From: Methylobacterium oryzae
Lineage (GTDB): Bacteria > Pseudomonadota > Alphaproteobacteria > Rhizobiales > Beijerinckiaceae
Assembly (NCBI RefSeq): GCF_021398735.1
Contig: NZ_CP090349.1
Span: 4,421,001-4,485,000 of the forward strand
Length of the DNA: 64,000 nucleotides
Direction of reading: 5' to 3'
In this document: positions 40,587 to 50,767 of the stretch, piece by piece
How positions within the stretch are numbered: the stretch's first letter is position 1
Layout: every line of letters begins with the position of its first letter
Notes under the pieces: generated by a model
Seen by the model: the letters and a program-made list of their open reading frames with translations, nothing else
The model's database searches: none
Told to the model about the DNA's origin: nothing
Made by a program: the position numbers and the translations under genes

Positions 40587-42404
40587 TCAGTACACGCGCG
40601 CCTTGGGCTCGATGTACTGGATCTCGTTGGACATCGTGTAGGTGTGGACCGGGCGGTAATCGATGACCACTTGGTGCTGGCCCTCGTCGAGCCAGGACAG
40701 CGTGTGCTTCATCCAGTCCTTGTCGTCGCGGTCCGGGAAGTCCTCGCGCGCGTGGGCGCCGCGCGATTCCGTGCGGTTGGCGGCCGATTCCATCGTCACC
40801 ACCGCCTGGCCGATCAGGTTGTCGAACTCCAGAGTCTCCAGGAGGTCGGTGTTCCAGACCAGCGACCGGTCGGTGATCTTCACGTCGGCGGCGGCGTTCC
40901 AGACCTTGTGGATCAGGCCCTTGCCCTCCTCCAGCACCTCGCCGGTGCGGAACACGGCGCAGTTGTTCTGCATCGTCTTCTGCATCTCGGCACGGAGGTC
41001 GGCGGTCGGCGTCGAGCCGTTGGCATAGCGGAACCGGTCGAGGCGCTCGAGGGCCTTATCGGTCGCGCCCTTGGGCAACTCCATGGCCCGGCCGTTCGGC
41101 TCGACGATCTCGGCGCAGCGCTTGCCGGCGGCGCGGCCGAAGACCACGAGGTCAATCAGCGAGTTCGAGCCGAGGCGATTGGCGCCGTGGACGGAGACGC
41201 AGGCCGCCTCGCCGATCGCCATCAGCCCCGGGACCACCGTGTCGGGGTTGCCGTCGCGCAGCGTCAGCACCTCGCCGTGATAGTTCGTGGGGATGCCGCC
41301 CATGTTGTAGTGGACCGTCGGGATGACCGGGATCGGCTCCTTGGTCACGTCGACGCCCGCGAAGATCCGCGCGGATTCCGAGATGCCCGGCAGGCGCTCG
41401 TGCAGGATCTTCGGGTCCAGGTGGTCGAGGTGCAGGTAGATGTGGTCCTTGTTCTTGCCGACGCCGCGGCCGTCGCGGATCTCCATGGTCATGGAGCGCG
41501 AGACCACGTCGCGCGAGGCGAGGTCCTTCGCCGACGGCGCGTAGCGCTCCATGAAGCGCTCGCCCTCGGAATTGGTGAGGTAGCCGCCCTCGCCGCGGGA
41601 GCCTTCGGTGATCAGGCAGCCCGCGCCGTAGATGCCGGTCGGGTGGAACTGCACGAACTCCATGTCCTGCAGCGGCAGGCCGGCGCGCAGCACCATGGCG
41701 TTGCCGTCGCCCGTGCAGGTATGGGCGGAGGTCGCCGAGAAGTAGGCGCGGCCGTAGCCGCCGGTCGCCAGGATGGTCATCTGGGCGCGGAAGCGGTGGA
41801 TCTCGCCGGTGGCCTGATCGAGGGCGATGACGCCGCGGCAGCGGCCCTCGTCGTCCATGATCAGGTCGAGGGCGAAGTACTCGATGAAGAAATCGGTCTG
41901 GTTCTTCACCGCCTGCCCGTAGAGGGTGTGCAGCATCGCGTGGCCGGTCCGGTCGGCCGCCGCGCAGGTGCGCTGGGCGGTGCCCTTGCCGTAATCGGTC
42001 GTCATGCCGCCGAACGGGCGCTGGTAGATCTTGCCCTCCTCCGTGCGGGAGAACGGTACGCCCCAGTGCTCCAGCTCGTAGACGGCGGCGGGCGCGTTGC
42101 GCACGAGGTACTCGATGGCGTCCTGGTCGCCGAGCCAGTCCGATCCCTTCACGGTGTCGTACATGTGCCAGCGCCAGTCGTCCGGGCCCATGTTGCCCAG
42201 CGAGGCCGAGATGCCGCCCTGCGCCGCCACCGTGTGCGAGCGCGTCGGGAACACCTTGGTGATGCAGGCGGTGCGCAGGCCCGCTTCCGAGCAGCCCACC
42301 GTGGCGCGCAGTCCTGCGCCGCCCGCGCCGACGATCACGACGTCGAAGGCGTGATCGTGGATGGTGTAGGCAGGCCCGCTGCCGTTTGTGCCGTTGGCGG
42401 CCAT
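40587..42404 (-). CDS. sdhA: Succinate dehydrogenase flavoprotein subunit
   Basis: 605 aa; oxidises succinate to fumarate. The dinucleotide-binding [16 protein letters not shown], the FAD-linking His region [20 protein letters not shown], active-site [20 protein letters not shown] and the C-terminal ENHAD-type stretch [20 protein letters not shown] are present. Length is standard. It follows sdhD by 31 bases. Confidence 0.98.
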   Translation of the reverse strand: MAANGTNGSGPAYTIHDHAFDVVIVGAGGAGLRATVGCSEAGLRTACITKVFPTRSHTVAAQGGISASLGNMGPDDWRWHMYDTVKGSDWLGDQDAIEYLVRNAPAAVYELEHWGVPFSRTEEGKIYQRPFGGMTTDYGKGTAQRTCAAADRTGHAMLHTLYGQAVKNQTDFFIEYFALDLIMDDEGRCRGVIALDQATGEIHRFRAQMTILATGGYGRAYFSATSAHTCTGDGNAMVLRAGLPLQDMEFVQFHPTGIYGAGCLITEGSRGEGGYLTNSEGERFMERYAPSAKDLASRDVVSRSMTMEIRDGRGVGKNKDHIYLHLDHLDPKILHERLPGISESARIFAGVDVTKEPIPVIPTVHYNMGGIPTNYHGEVLTLRDGNPDTVVPGLMAIGEAACVSVHGANRLGSNSLIDLVVFGRAAGKRCAEIVEPNGRAMELPKGATDKALERLDRFRYANGSTPTADLRAEMQKTMQNNCAVFRTGEVLEEGKGLIHKVWNAAADVKITDRSLVWNTDLLETLEFDNLIGQAVVTMESAANRTESRGAHAREDFPDRDDKDWMKHTLSWLDEGQHQVVIDYRPVHTYTMSNEIQYIEPKARVY

Positions 42405-42435
42405 GTTCGGCTCCTCGAGATCGATGTTGACGGGG

Positions 42436-42855
42436 TCAGGCCGGCTGTCCGAAGCCGATGCGCAGGACCGCGTAGAGGCAGGCGACGGCCACGACGACCG
42501 CGTAGGCGTTGTTGGCGAACACCGCCGCGATCTTCGTCGCCGGCGCGTGCACGTAGTCCTCGATGATCACCTGCATGCCGAGGCGCATGTGGACCGTGAC
42601 CGACAGTAGCGCCAGGATCAGGAGGATCGACACCAGAGGGGTCGCGACGAGGAGCCGCGCCTCCGGGTAGCCGCGGCCCGCCATCTTGGCGATGATCACC
42701 ACGAAGCTCAGCATCAGCACGACGTTGGCGACGGCGGTCAGCCGCTGCAGCCACCAGTGCCCGGCGCCGTGATGGGAGACGCCGAGGCCGCGCACGCGGG
42801 CGCGCGGCGTGCGGATCGAGACGCGCGTGTCCTGCCGGACCTCTTCCTTAGCCAT
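42436..42855 (-). CDS. sdhD: Succinate dehydrogenase membrane anchor subunit
   Basis: 139 aa with three TM helices (about 36-58, 70-95 and 112-135). The family marks are [20 protein letters not shown], which contributes to the quinone site, and [16 protein letters not shown], whose His and Tyr coordinate haem b and the quinone. It is spaced 10 bases after sdhC. Confidence 0.95.
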   Translation of the reverse strand: MAKEEVRQDTRVSIRTPRARVRGLGVSHHGAGHWWLQRLTAVANVVLMLSFVVIIAKMAGRGYPEARLLVATPLVSILLILALLSVTVHMRLGMQVIIEDYVHAPATKIAAVFANNAYAVVVAVACLYAVLRIGFGQPA

Positions 42856-42865
42856 GTCGTCCTCC

Positions 42866-43267
42866 TCAGCGGACCAGAAGGGCGACCGCCCAGATGACGA
42901 GGGTGAGGGCCACCGAGCCGATCAGCGTCAGCCGGGCCATCGAGAGGCGCTTCTCCCGGTCGAAGCCGACACCGGTGTCCCAGATCAGGTGCCGGATGCC
43001 GCCGAGCATGTGGTGCATCAGGATCCACGTGTAGACGAACAGGATCAGGCGCCCGAAGATCGAGCCGAAGAACCCAGCCACGTAAGAGTAGCCGGCCGGT
43101 CCCGAGGCCAGAGCCACGAGCCAGATCGCGACGAGAGCAGTCCCGCCGTAGAGCGCGGTGCCGGTGATGCGGTGGAACACCGACATCGCCATCGTCCAGG
43201 TCCAGCGATAGATCTGGAGATGCGGCGACATGGGCTGAGCCACTGTCGGGCGGGCGGTGGGTGCCAT
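42866..43267 (-). CDS. sdhC: Succinate dehydrogenase cytochrome b556 subunit
   Basis: 133 aa with three TM helices. It has MSPHLQIYRWTWTMAMSVFH then RITGTALYGG (quinone-site Ser/Arg region) and the haem-ligand histidine in VYTWILMHHMLGGIRHLIWD. It is the first gene of sdhCDAB. A CAGATTAGA sequence 36 bases before the ATG is also found before petA. Confidence 0.95.
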   Translation of the reverse strand: MAPTARPTVAQPMSPHLQIYRWTWTMAMSVFHRITGTALYGGTALVAIWLVALASGPAGYSYVAGFFGSIFGRLILFVYTWILMHHMLGGIRHLIWDTGVGFDREKRLSMARLTLIGSVALTLVIWAVALLVR

Positions 43268-43396
43268 CGTGTTGAAGCCTCGCAGCTGCGAACTGGACCG
43301 TCTCTAATCTGGTAGCGCTAGAGCCTGAGCGGGCAACCCGCAATCCGTCATGGTGCGGCGCAATGTGCCCTCTGGGGCGACACTTTGCCGATTCTG

Positions 43397-44698
43397 TCAC
43401 TTCAGCTGTCCCAGGAGGCGCCACCACGCGTAGTCGAGCGGCGCCGCCACGAGGAGCGACAGGAAACCGAAGCTCAAGGTGAGCCGGGTCGCGTCCCGGA
43501 GACGGACCCGCCCGAGCTCGCTGGCGAACACGATCGGGGGCGCCTGATAGGGGAAGAACAGGGTCGAGTAGCCGATCACCTGCAGCGAGACGACCGCGAA
43601 GGGTGACAGGCCGCTCGCCTCCGACATCTCGCCCGCGAGCGCCGTGTACAGGGCCGGGGCGCCGTTGGCGGTGACGAGGAGGGTCAGCACCGTGGCGATG
43701 CCGGTGAGCACCGCGAAGTTCTGCGTCGGCGCGTTGTGCGCCAGGGGGGCGACGGTCAGCAGCAGATGGCCGAGGCGCTCGCCGAGCCCGGTCTCGTTGA
43801 CGAGGGCGACGAGGCCGAGCAGCGCCGCGATGTAGAAGCAGGTCCGCAGGTTCACCTGTTGGAACGCCTCCGGCGGCAGGACCCCGATCCGCGGCAGCAG
43901 GCAGACGACCGCGGCGGCGAGGCCGACCCAGGCGGGGGCAAGGCCGTGGAGGCTGTCGGTCATCCAGAGGATCAGCGTGCAGGCGAGGATCACCGCGAGG
44001 CGCCGCTCGGGCGCGGACAGCGGGGGAAGGTCCGACAGGGCCGGAGCGGCGGAGCCGAGGTTGTCCGGGAACAGCCGGACGATGAGGCCGACGAGCAGCA
44101 CGCCCTTCACCAGGGCCAGGACCGGGGCATGCAGAAGGAAGTAAGAGAGGTACGACAGGTGCAGGCCGAGCAGGTGCTCGGCCGAGCCGGCCATCACGAG
44201 GTTCGGGACGTTGGCGGGCAGGATCGCCGCAGAGAGGATCGGGGTGGCGAGGCCGACGGCTAGGACCGCACCCGTCCGCCCCGGGCGCCCGGCCGCGAGG
44301 CCGAAGGCGTCGCAGAGTGCGAGGGTGACGGGGATCATCAGGGCAATGCGGCCCAGATTCGACGGCATGACGAAGGCGATGAGGAAGCTCAGCGTCACCA
44401 GCCCAGCGATGAAGCGGCCGTAGGAGCCGGAGAGCCGCAGGGCGAGGGTGCGCGCCATCCGGGCGCCCAGGCCGGTCCGGGTCATGCCCTGCCCCACTAC
44501 CATGCCGGACAGGACCAGCCAGAACGCGGAGGACGAGAAGCCCGAGAACACCGTTGCGGCCGAGCCGAGACGCAGCAGCATCGCCAGTCCGAAGAAGGCG
44601 AGTGCCGTGACGATCTCGGGCAGCAGCGCGGTCGCCCACAGGCCCATGCACAGCACGAGCAGCCCCGCCGTCGCCGCAACCAGTCCCTCGCCGCTCAC
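43397..44698 (-). CDS. SLC13-family (DASS) anion permease
   Basis: 433 aa, about 11-12 hydrophobic segments, with the duplicated DASS layout. Family-like stretches are [39 protein letters not shown] with the SNxxR-type loop, [20 protein letters not shown] and, in the second repeat, [20 protein letters not shown] and [12 protein letters not shown]. Relatives move dicarboxylates, sulfate or other anions with sodium; adjacency to sdh suggests dicarboxylates, but only weakly. The start is GTG at 44698 with GGGGACG 8 bases upstream. A length of 433 residues is a little shorter than many SLC13 transporters. Confidence 0.8.
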   Translation of the reverse strand: MSGEGLVAATAGLLVLCMGLWATALLPEIVTALAFFGLAMLLRLGSAATVFSGFSSSAFWLVLSGMVVGQGMTRTGLGARMARTLALRLSGSYGRFIAGLVTLSFLIAFVMPSNLGRIALMIPVTLALCDAFGLAAGRPGRTGAVLAVGLATPILSAAILPANVPNLVMAGSAEHLLGLHLSYLSYFLLHAPVLALVKGVLLVGLIVRLFPDNLGSAAPALSDLPPLSAPERRLAVILACTLILWMTDSLHGLAPAWVGLAAAVVCLLPRIGVLPPEAFQQVNLRTCFYIAALLGLVALVNETGLGERLGHLLLTVAPLAHNAPTQNFAVLTGIATVLTLLVTANGAPALYTALAGEMSEASGLSPFAVVSLQVIGYSTLFFPYQAPPIVFASELGRVRLRDATRLTLSFGFLSLLVAAPLDYAWWRLLGQLK

Positions 44699-44922
44699 CG
44701 CGATCGTCCCCGCACCACGCTACGCCGGAAGCGGCATCCTCATCGGATTGGAACGGTTCGCAATTCGGGACTTGTTGAGCGAGCCTTCGCCTGCGGCGAA
44801 GGCTGTGGATCCGGTGGGCCGATCTGGCCCAGGGGTCCTCACGACATTGCCCGACCGAAGGCCGGCCGGGCGTCGCGCGGTTTCGAGGATGCGCCGCGGG
44901 GACGAGACCCGCGCCGCCTGAC

Positions 44923-45501
44923 TCAGTAGCCGTAGCCGTAGTAGCCGTCGCAGGCAGCCGGGTCGTAGGCGCCGTAGCCGTAAGTGTAGGCGCAATTGTC
45001 GTAGCCGTAGTCGAGACCGCCCAGGCCGTAACCGACGCCGAGGCCGAGCCCGAGGCCGGCGAGTCCGTAGCCGACGCCGCGTCCGTAGCGGTGGCCGTAA
45101 TAGCCGCGGTTGACGAAGCCGCGACCGGCGATCCCGCGGTTCCCGACCCCGCCGAACCGGCCGGCCTGGTTATATCCGCCGGCCCGCAGGCCGCCAGTCC
45201 GGACGCCGCCGACGCCGGCCACGCCGAGCCCGGCCCCGCGGAAGCCGCCGCCCAGTCCGCCGACCCGCGCCCCGCCGACGCCGTTCTGGAAGGCGCCGCC
45301 GCCGAAGCCGCCGTTCCGGAACGCCCCGCCGCCGACACTGCCGCCGCGGAAGCCGCCGCCGAAACCGCCACCGTGGAAGCCGCCCCCGCCGAATCCGCCG
45401 CCGTGGAAGCCACCGCCGCCGAAGCCGCGGGCATCGGCGACGGTCGGCGCGAACGCGACGGCCGTCAGGAGGGCGGTGGAGACGAGTGCGATACGAGTCA
45501 T
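44923..45501 (-). CDS. Secreted glycine-rich low-complexity protein
   Basis: 192 aa from the ATG at 45501. After a Sec signal peptide (ALVSTALLTAVAFAPTVADA) the protein is dominated by Gly with Phe/His/Arg early (repeats of GGGFHGGGFGG, also evident as tandem ~30-base DNA repeats at 45336-45430) and Gly/Tyr late (GYGLGGLDYGYDN, ending YYGYGY). Two cysteines occur near the C-terminus. It resembles glycine-rich envelope proteins with no known enzyme activity; phase-separating or surface-coating roles are speculation. The long open frames on the other strand mirror this repeat. Confidence 0.75.
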   Translation of the reverse strand: MTRIALVSTALLTAVAFAPTVADARGFGGGGFHGGGFGGGGFHGGGFGGGFRGGSVGGGAFRNGGFGGGAFQNGVGGARVGGLGGGFRGAGLGVAGVGGVRTGGLRAGGYNQAGRFGGVGNRGIAGRGFVNRGYYGHRYGRGVGYGLAGLGLGLGVGYGLGGLDYGYDNCAYTYGYGAYDPAACDGYYGYGY

Positions 45502-45656
45502 GGGAAAGCTCAGCCTGATGTGTGGTGCTTTAACCACTCAACCCGGCTCTAAGGTGGCTGTATCCAAGCTTGAGTATGACCGATGGCGTGGCAGTCGGTC
45601 GCTGAGTTGGCGATATGTACGTCGGGCTCGAACGTCACCCTGGACTTCACGAAGTC

Positions 45657-47150
45657 TCACCGGAAGGGCGGTTCATCGAAACTGCGCAGCTTGCGCGAGT
45701 GGAGACCTTGCCGATCGGCCCGAAGAACGTCGAGGGCCGCCAGCCCGACCCGGAGGTGCTCCGAGACGGCCCGATCGTAGAAGGCGTTGGCGGCACCCGG
45801 CAGCTTGATCTCGCCGTGGAGCGGCTTGTCTGAGACGCAGAGCAGCGCGCCGTAGGGAACGCGCAGGCGGAAGCCCTGGGCGGCGACCGTGCCGCTCTCC
45901 ATGTCCACCGCCACGGCGCGGGACTGGTTGATCCGACGCCGCTCCTGGCTGAAGCGCAGTTCCCAGTTGCGATCGTCGTAGGTCACCACCGTGCCGGTGC
46001 GCAGGCGCCGCTTGAGCGCGTCAGCCTGCTCGCCCGTCACCGCGGCGGCGGCGTCCTGAAGGGCGACCTGCACCTCGGCGAGGGCCGGCACCGGCACGTC
46101 CGGCGGCACGAGCTCGTCGAGGATCCGGTCGCGGCGGAGGTAGGCGTGCGCCAGCACGTAGTCGCCGATGGTCTGCGACTGCCGCAGGCCGCCGCAATGG
46201 CCGACCATCAGCCAGCAATCCGGGCGCAGCACCGCGAGGTGGTCGGTGATCGTCTTCGCGTTCGAGGGGCCGACGCCGATATTGACCAGCGTCGTGCCCT
46301 GCTGGGTCCCGTCGGAATCGCGCGCCACCAAGTGGTAGGCCGGCATCTGATGGCGATGCCAGGGCGAGGCGGCGATCACAGCGGCCGGGTCTGCATCCAC
46401 CGCCTCGGCACGGGTCACGGACACGCCGCCCGGCAGGACCAGCCGCTCGAACCCCTCCGCGCCCGAGGCGAGCCGCTCCAAGCCGTGGCGGACGAACTGG
46501 TCGACGTAGCGGTGATAGTTGGTGAGCAGGATCCAGGGCTGGACGTCGCGCCAGTCGCAGCCGGTGTAATGGACGAGGCGCCGGAGCGAGTAATCGACCC
46601 GAACCGCGTCGAACAGCGCCAGGGGCAGCGGCTCGCCAGGGATCTGGTCGAACAGCCCGTCCGCGATCTCGTCGCCCACGAGCGACAGGAGCGGCACCGG
46701 GAAATAGGTGGCGAGGTCCGCGCCGTCGACGCTCCGCCCGCGCGCGTCCAGCCCGGCCTCCAGCACGTAGGGATAGGGAATCTCCTGCGCGCTGAGACCG
46801 ACCTCGAGGGCGATGCCGTAGTCGGCGATCAGCGGCTCCAGCTGGCGGGTCAGGTACGTCCGGAAGAATCCCGGATGCGTGATTGTGGTGGCGTAGGTGC
46901 CGGCGGCCTGGAGCTTGGCGGTGGCGCGCCGGACCCGGGGCAGCGGCCCGTCCGGGCGGTAGCTGATCCGTAGTTCCGGGTAGCGGAAGGCGAGACGCTC
47001 CGTGGCGTCCGGCGGCGGCCCGCCGGCGAGGTAGCGCTCCAGCGCGGTCCGCAGGGCGCCGGCCGCGTCGTCGTAGAGCTCGACCAGCCGGTCGATGGCG
47101 GTCGCGGCATCCGCCACCGCCTGCATCGGCCGCAATTCCCGCTCGATCAT
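45657..47150 (-). CDS. amn: AMP nucleosidase
   Basis: 497 aa. Hydrolyses AMP to adenine and ribose 5-phosphate. An N-terminal AMP-nucleosidase-specific domain (about 1-175, with RPYELRISYRP-like LAFRYPELRISYRPDG and THPGFFRTYLTRQLEPLI) precedes a nucleoside-phosphorylase fold with LVNIGVGPSNAKTITDHLAV, CWLMVGHCGGLRQSQTIGDY and RAVAVDMESGTVAAQGFRLR (catalytic Asp/Glu region). Length matches E. coli Amn (484). Monocistronic. Confidence 0.95.
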   Translation of the reverse strand: MIERELRPMQAVADAATAIDRLVELYDDAAGALRTALERYLAGGPPPDATERLAFRYPELRISYRPDGPLPRVRRATAKLQAAGTYATTITHPGFFRTYLTRQLEPLIADYGIALEVGLSAQEIPYPYVLEAGLDARGRSVDGADLATYFPVPLLSLVGDEIADGLFDQIPGEPLPLALFDAVRVDYSLRRLVHYTGCDWRDVQPWILLTNYHRYVDQFVRHGLERLASGAEGFERLVLPGGVSVTRAEAVDADPAAVIAASPWHRHQMPAYHLVARDSDGTQQGTTLVNIGVGPSNAKTITDHLAVLRPDCWLMVGHCGGLRQSQTIGDYVLAHAYLRRDRILDELVPPDVPVPALAEVQVALQDAAAAVTGEQADALKRRLRTGTVVTYDDRNWELRFSQERRRINQSRAVAVDMESGTVAAQGFRLRVPYGALLCVSDKPLHGEIKLPGAANAFYDRAVSEHLRVGLAALDVLRADRQGLHSRKLRSFDEPPFR

Positions 47151-47227
47151 GTCGCCTCCGTTCCTGCTGCCGGATCTACACCCCGCGCCATCCGGGGGCG
47201 AGATGCGGGGTTGCGAGCCGCGGACAC

Positions 47228-47785
47228 ATGGCCGACAAGCCGGCCGGCGCGGAGCGCGGCGGCGAGGACGCGGGCATGGACACGGGGCTGGACGCAGATG
47301 AGTTCGGGACCCGTCCCGGTGAAGAGAGGGCCACCCTGCCCGCGACCTTCGACGCGGGCCTCCACTTCATCGGCCGACTGCGCACGCCCTGGCAGGCGCG
47401 GTCCGACTGTCCGAAGAACGGCCTGCAGGCCGACGCAATCTGCACCGTCGAGGTCGACCCGGCCTACGCCCCCGGCCTGCGCAACGTCACGGGCTGCACG
47501 CACCTGATCCTCCTCTACTGGATGGACCGGGCGACCCGCGGCCTCGTGATCCAGCGGCCGCGCCACGCCGACGGCCCCAGGGGCACGTTCTCCCTGCGCT
47601 CGCCCGCCCGTCCCAACCCGATCGCCCTGTCGGTCGTGGAACTGCTCGGCCGCGTCGGCGACACGCTCCGCGTGCGCGGGCTCGACTGCCTCGACGGCAC
47701 GCCGCTCCTCGACATCAAGCCCTACTACGCCTCGACGGACGCGCGGCCCGACGCCCGGGTCGACCGGGCCGGGGCCGAGCCGTGA
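47228..47785 (+). CDS. trmO: tRNA (N6-threonylcarbamoyladenosine-37) methyltransferase, TrmO family
   Basis: 185 aa. TrmO methylates t6A37 of some tRNAs using SAM. The small beta-barrel UPF0066 domain begins at GLHFIGRLRTPW (about residue 44) and shows LLYWMDRATRG, the signature FSLRSPARPNPIALSVVELL and LDGTPLLDIKPYY. About 40 acidic, unconserved residues precede it, so a start at the ATG 47276 is also plausible. The stop overlaps the GTG start of the SGNH hydrolase gene. Confidence 0.88.
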   Translation: MADKPAGAERGGEDAGMDTGLDADEFGTRPGEERATLPATFDAGLHFIGRLRTPWQARSDCPKNGLQADAICTVEVDPAYAPGLRNVTGCTHLILLYWMDRATRGLVIQRPRHADGPRGTFSLRSPARPNPIALSVVELLGRVGDTLRVRGLDCLDGTPLLDIKPYYASTDARPDARVDRAGAEP

Positions 47786-48474
47786 AGCGCGTCGTTTCCC
47801 TCGTTCTCGGCGGGCTCGCCCTCCTGGCGATCGGCGGCTTCGCCGGGTGGCGCCTGCATCGGCCGGGGGCCGACGCGCGGGCCTACGCCGAGATGCGCCT
47901 GATCGCCGTGCAGGTCAGCCTCGACGAGGCGCCGCCGGACTACGTGTTCTGGGCCGGCGATTCCCAGGTGGAGCTGCAGCCCGGTAGCCAGCGCCCCTGC
48001 GGGCTCGATTTCCTCAACGGCGGGATCAGCGGCGCGACCGCGGGCAGCTATGCGGACTATCTCGCGCGCCTGACCTTCAAGGTGCAGCCCCGGCTCGCGG
48101 TCCTGACTATCGGGACCAACGACATCCTGGTGAAGAACAACCCGCAGCTGCACAAGCCGACGGAGCAGTTCGAGGCCGCCGCCGAGACGATCGTCAAGCG
48201 GCTGCAGACCCTCAGCTCGCGCGTCGTGGTGACCGCCCTCCCCCCGGTCGGTCGCGAGATCGGCAAGCTGGTCGATGCCGGCGCGGTCGCGGATTACTCG
48301 CGCCGGTTGCAGAACCTCTGCGGGCGGCTCGGCTGCGTCTTCACGGATCCGTTCGCCGCCCTTCGCGACGGCGATACGGGCTACGCCAAGCCCGGCGCCC
48401 TGCGCGACGGGCTGCACCTCGCGGCGTTCCGGCCGGCGCTGAAGGCGGTCGAGCCGGCGCTCTGCACCCCGTGA
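47782..48474 (+). CDS. Membrane-anchored SGNH/GDSL-type hydrolase
   Basis: 230 aa from a GTG that overlaps the trmO stop (GTGA). Residues 5-24 form a TM or signal segment, so the catalytic domain faces the periplasm. The four SGNH blocks can be read: Ser61 in WAGDSQVEL, Gly in LNGGISGATAG, Asn113 in TIGTNDILV, and Asp209-x-x-His212 in LRDGLHLAA. Such enzymes are esterases, lipases or acyl-sugar hydrolases; the substrate cannot be told. Pairing with a tRNA methyltransferase seems organisational only. Confidence 0.88.
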   Translation: MKRVVSLVLGGLALLAIGGFAGWRLHRPGADARAYAEMRLIAVQVSLDEAPPDYVFWAGDSQVELQPGSQRPCGLDFLNGGISGATAGSYADYLARLTFKVQPRLAVLTIGTNDILVKNNPQLHKPTEQFEAAAETIVKRLQTLSSRVVVTALPPVGREIGKLVDAGAVADYSRRLQNLCGRLGCVFTDPFAALRDGDTGYAKPGALRDGLHLAAFRPALKAVEPALCTP

Positions 48475-48487
48475 GGACCGGCGCCGC

Positions 48488-48577
48488 GTCATCGCGAGCG
48501 GAGCGAAGCAATCCAGGAGCGCGACACGGATCGAAGCGTCATGCTGCTCTGGGTCGCTTCGCTCCGCTCGCGATGAC
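48488..48577. repeat. Dispersed palindromic repeat, copy 2
   Basis: Perfect 22-base inverted arms (48488-48509 and 48556-48577), gtcatcgcgagcggagcgaagc and its complement, enclose 46 bases including aatccagg. The arms share the gagcg-agcgaagc-atcc core with the element at 22283-22378. It sits between the converging SGNH hydrolase and guaA genes, where it could also act as a bidirectional transcription end. Confidence 0.85.
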
Positions 48578-48603
48578 GGCGCGGGATCGGGCCGGACGCC
48601 GGC

Positions 48604-50160
48604 TCACTCCCACTCGATCGTGCCAGGCGGCTTCGAGGTGATGTCGTAGGTCACCCGGTTGATGCCCTTCACCTCGTTGATGATCCGGGTCGCGACCCGG
48701 CCCAGGAAGGCCATGTCGAACGGGTAGAAGTCGGCGGTCATGCCGTCGACCGAGGTGACGGCGCGCAGCGCGCAGACGTGGTCGTAGGTGCGCCCGTCGC
48801 CCATCACGCCGACGGTCTTCACCGGCAGGATCACCGCGAAGGCCTGCCAGATCGTGTCGTAGAGGCCGGCCTGCCGGATCTCGTCGAGGTAGATCGCGTC
48901 GGCCTTGCGCAGGGCCTCCAGCTTCTCGCCGGTGATCGTGCCGGGGCAGCGGATCGCCAGGCCCGGGCCCGGGAACGGGTGGCGGCCGACGAAGCCCTCG
49001 GGCAGGCCGAGCTCCTTGCCGAGCACCCGGACCTCGTCCTTGAAAAGCTCGCGCAGCGGCTCCACGAGCTTCATGTTCATGCGCTCGGGCAGGCCGCCGA
49101 CATTGTGGTGGCTCTTGATGGTCACGGACGGGCCGCCGGTGAACGACACGCTCTCGATCACGTCGGGGTAGAGCGTGCCCTGCGCGAGGAACTTCGCCCC
49201 GCCGATCTTCTTTGATTCAGCCTCGAAAACGTCGATGAACAGGCGGCCGATCGTCTTGCGTTTTATTTCCGGGTCGCTGACGCCCTCCAGAGCCGCGAGG
49301 AACATCCCCGACGCCTCCACGTGGACCAGCGGGATGTTGTAGTGGTCGCGGAACAGTGCCACGACCTGCTCGGCCTCGCCGAGGCGCAGGAGCCCGTGGT
49401 CGACGAACACGCAGGTCAGCTGATCGCCGATCGCCTCGTGGATCAGCACCGCCGCCACGGCCGAATCGACGCCGCCCGACAGGCCGCAGATCACCTTCTC
49501 GGAGCCGACCTGCTCGCGGATCTTGGCGATGGCCTCTTCGCGGTAGGCGCCCATGGTCCAGTCGCCCGAGCAGCCCGCGACATCGCGCACGAAGTTGCGG
49601 ATCAGCAGGGCGCCGTGGGGCGTGTGCGCCACCTCCGGGTGGAACTGGACCGCGTAGTAGTTGCGGGCCTCGTCGGCAACCGCCGCGAAGGGGGCGTTCC
49701 TGGAGATCGCCACGGTGGTGAAGCCGTCCGGCAGCTTGGTGACGCGATCACCGTGGCTCATCCAGACCGGGTATTTCTCGCCCTTGTGCCAGACGCCCTT
49801 GAACAGCGGGCAGTCGGCCAGGATCTCGACCTCGGCGCGGCCGAACTCCGCGTGGTGGCCGCCCTCGACGGCGCCGCCGAGCTGGGCCGCCATGGTTTGC
49901 TGGCCGTAGCAGATGCCGAAGACCGGGACGCCCGAATCGAACACGAGTTGGGGCGCGCGGGGCGAGGCCGCGACGGTCACCGATTCGGGGCCGCCGGAGA
50001 GGATTACGCCCTTGGGCTTCTGCTCGCGGAACGCGGCCTCGGCCTTCGTGAAGGGCACGATCTCGCAGTAGACGCCCTCCTCGCGCACCCGGCGGGCGAT
50101 GAGCTGCGTCACCTGAGAGCCGAAATCGACGATCAGGATCTTGTCGTGGTCGGTGTTCAT
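48604..50160 (-). CDS. guaA: GMP synthase (glutamine-hydrolysing)
   Basis: 518 aa; aminates XMP to GMP. The N-terminal glutaminase domain has Cys84 in [16 protein letters not shown] and the His/Glu pair in [11 protein letters not shown]. The ATP-pyrophosphatase domain has the PP-loop [17 protein letters not shown] and [15 protein letters not shown]. The dimerisation domain contains [26 protein letters not shown] and the invariant C-terminus PPGTIEWE. Full length and ordinary. Confidence 0.98.
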   Translation of the reverse strand: MNTDHDKILIVDFGSQVTQLIARRVREEGVYCEIVPFTKAEAAFREQKPKGVILSGGPESVTVAASPRAPQLVFDSGVPVFGICYGQQTMAAQLGGAVEGGHHAEFGRAEVEILADCPLFKGVWHKGEKYPVWMSHGDRVTKLPDGFTTVAISRNAPFAAVADEARNYYAVQFHPEVAHTPHGALLIRNFVRDVAGCSGDWTMGAYREEAIAKIREQVGSEKVICGLSGGVDSAVAAVLIHEAIGDQLTCVFVDHGLLRLGEAEQVVALFRDHYNIPLVHVEASGMFLAALEGVSDPEIKRKTIGRLFIDVFEAESKKIGGAKFLAQGTLYPDVIESVSFTGGPSVTIKSHHNVGGLPERMNMKLVEPLRELFKDEVRVLGKELGLPEGFVGRHPFPGPGLAIRCPGTITGEKLEALRKADAIYLDEIRQAGLYDTIWQAFAVILPVKTVGVMGDGRTYDHVCALRAVTSVDGMTADFYPFDMAFLGRVATRIINEVKGINRVTYDITSKPPGTIEWE

Positions 50161-50347
50161 CGCGGGCGATTATCCGAAGCCCGCGGCGCGTGCAACGCAC
50201 AAGTCCGGATTGTCCGGCCTTCCGACGTGCCGTCACCGACGGAATGCCGGACCCGACCGTCAGGTCCCGCGCGTCGCCGTCGCCCCGTCGGTGCCGGCGC
50301 GGCCAGCCGCGCGCGGCGGTCTCGGCTGGCCCGACGCGCGCCAGCTC

Positions 50348-50767
50348 TCAGTCGAAGTTGCGGACCTTGGCCGAGCCACCGAGGCTGATCGCGGGTTTCG
50401 CGGCGGCGCCGGCGAGGCTCACCTTCTTCTGGCCGGGCGGGGTCTTGGCGCGCAGCTGCGGGGCGGGCTCGGGAGTCGGTCGCGACGGCTTCAAATGCGC
50501 CTGGCCGTGGATCACCGAGCCGATCTCTCCCGCCACGCGGATCAGGTCGTCGCGCTCGCAGGAACGGGCGACCTTCAGCCCGAGCTTGTGCATGTGGCTC
50601 TTGCCGTAGAGGTAGGCGGCGAGCTGCGCGCGCTTCAGCGGCGGGATCTGCTCCAGGATCAGCGGCAGGTCGAAATCGTCGGCCCGGTACACAGAGCCCA
50701 GAACCTCGAGGGTCACCGGGCAATCGACTTCGGGCTCGGCGCCGCTGGTCGGATGCGCTTGCGTCAT
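50348..50767 (-). CDS. Conserved hypothetical protein of unknown function
   Basis: 139 aa, no signal peptide. The ordered part (about 14-95) reads DCPVTLEVLGSVYRADDFDL, LILEQIPPLKRAQLAAYLYG and KLGLKVARSCERDDLIRVAG; a basic Pro/Lys-rich tail ends SAKVRNFD. I recognise no family. Its start overlaps the stop of the secreted-protein gene upstream (ATGA), so both come from one transcript. Confidence 0.7.
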   Translation of the reverse strand: MTQAHPTSGAEPEVDCPVTLEVLGSVYRADDFDLPLILEQIPPLKRAQLAAYLYGKSHMHKLGLKVARSCERDDLIRVAGEIGSVIHGQAHLKPSRPTPEPAPQLRAKTPPGQKKVSLAGAAAKPAISLGGSAKVRNFD

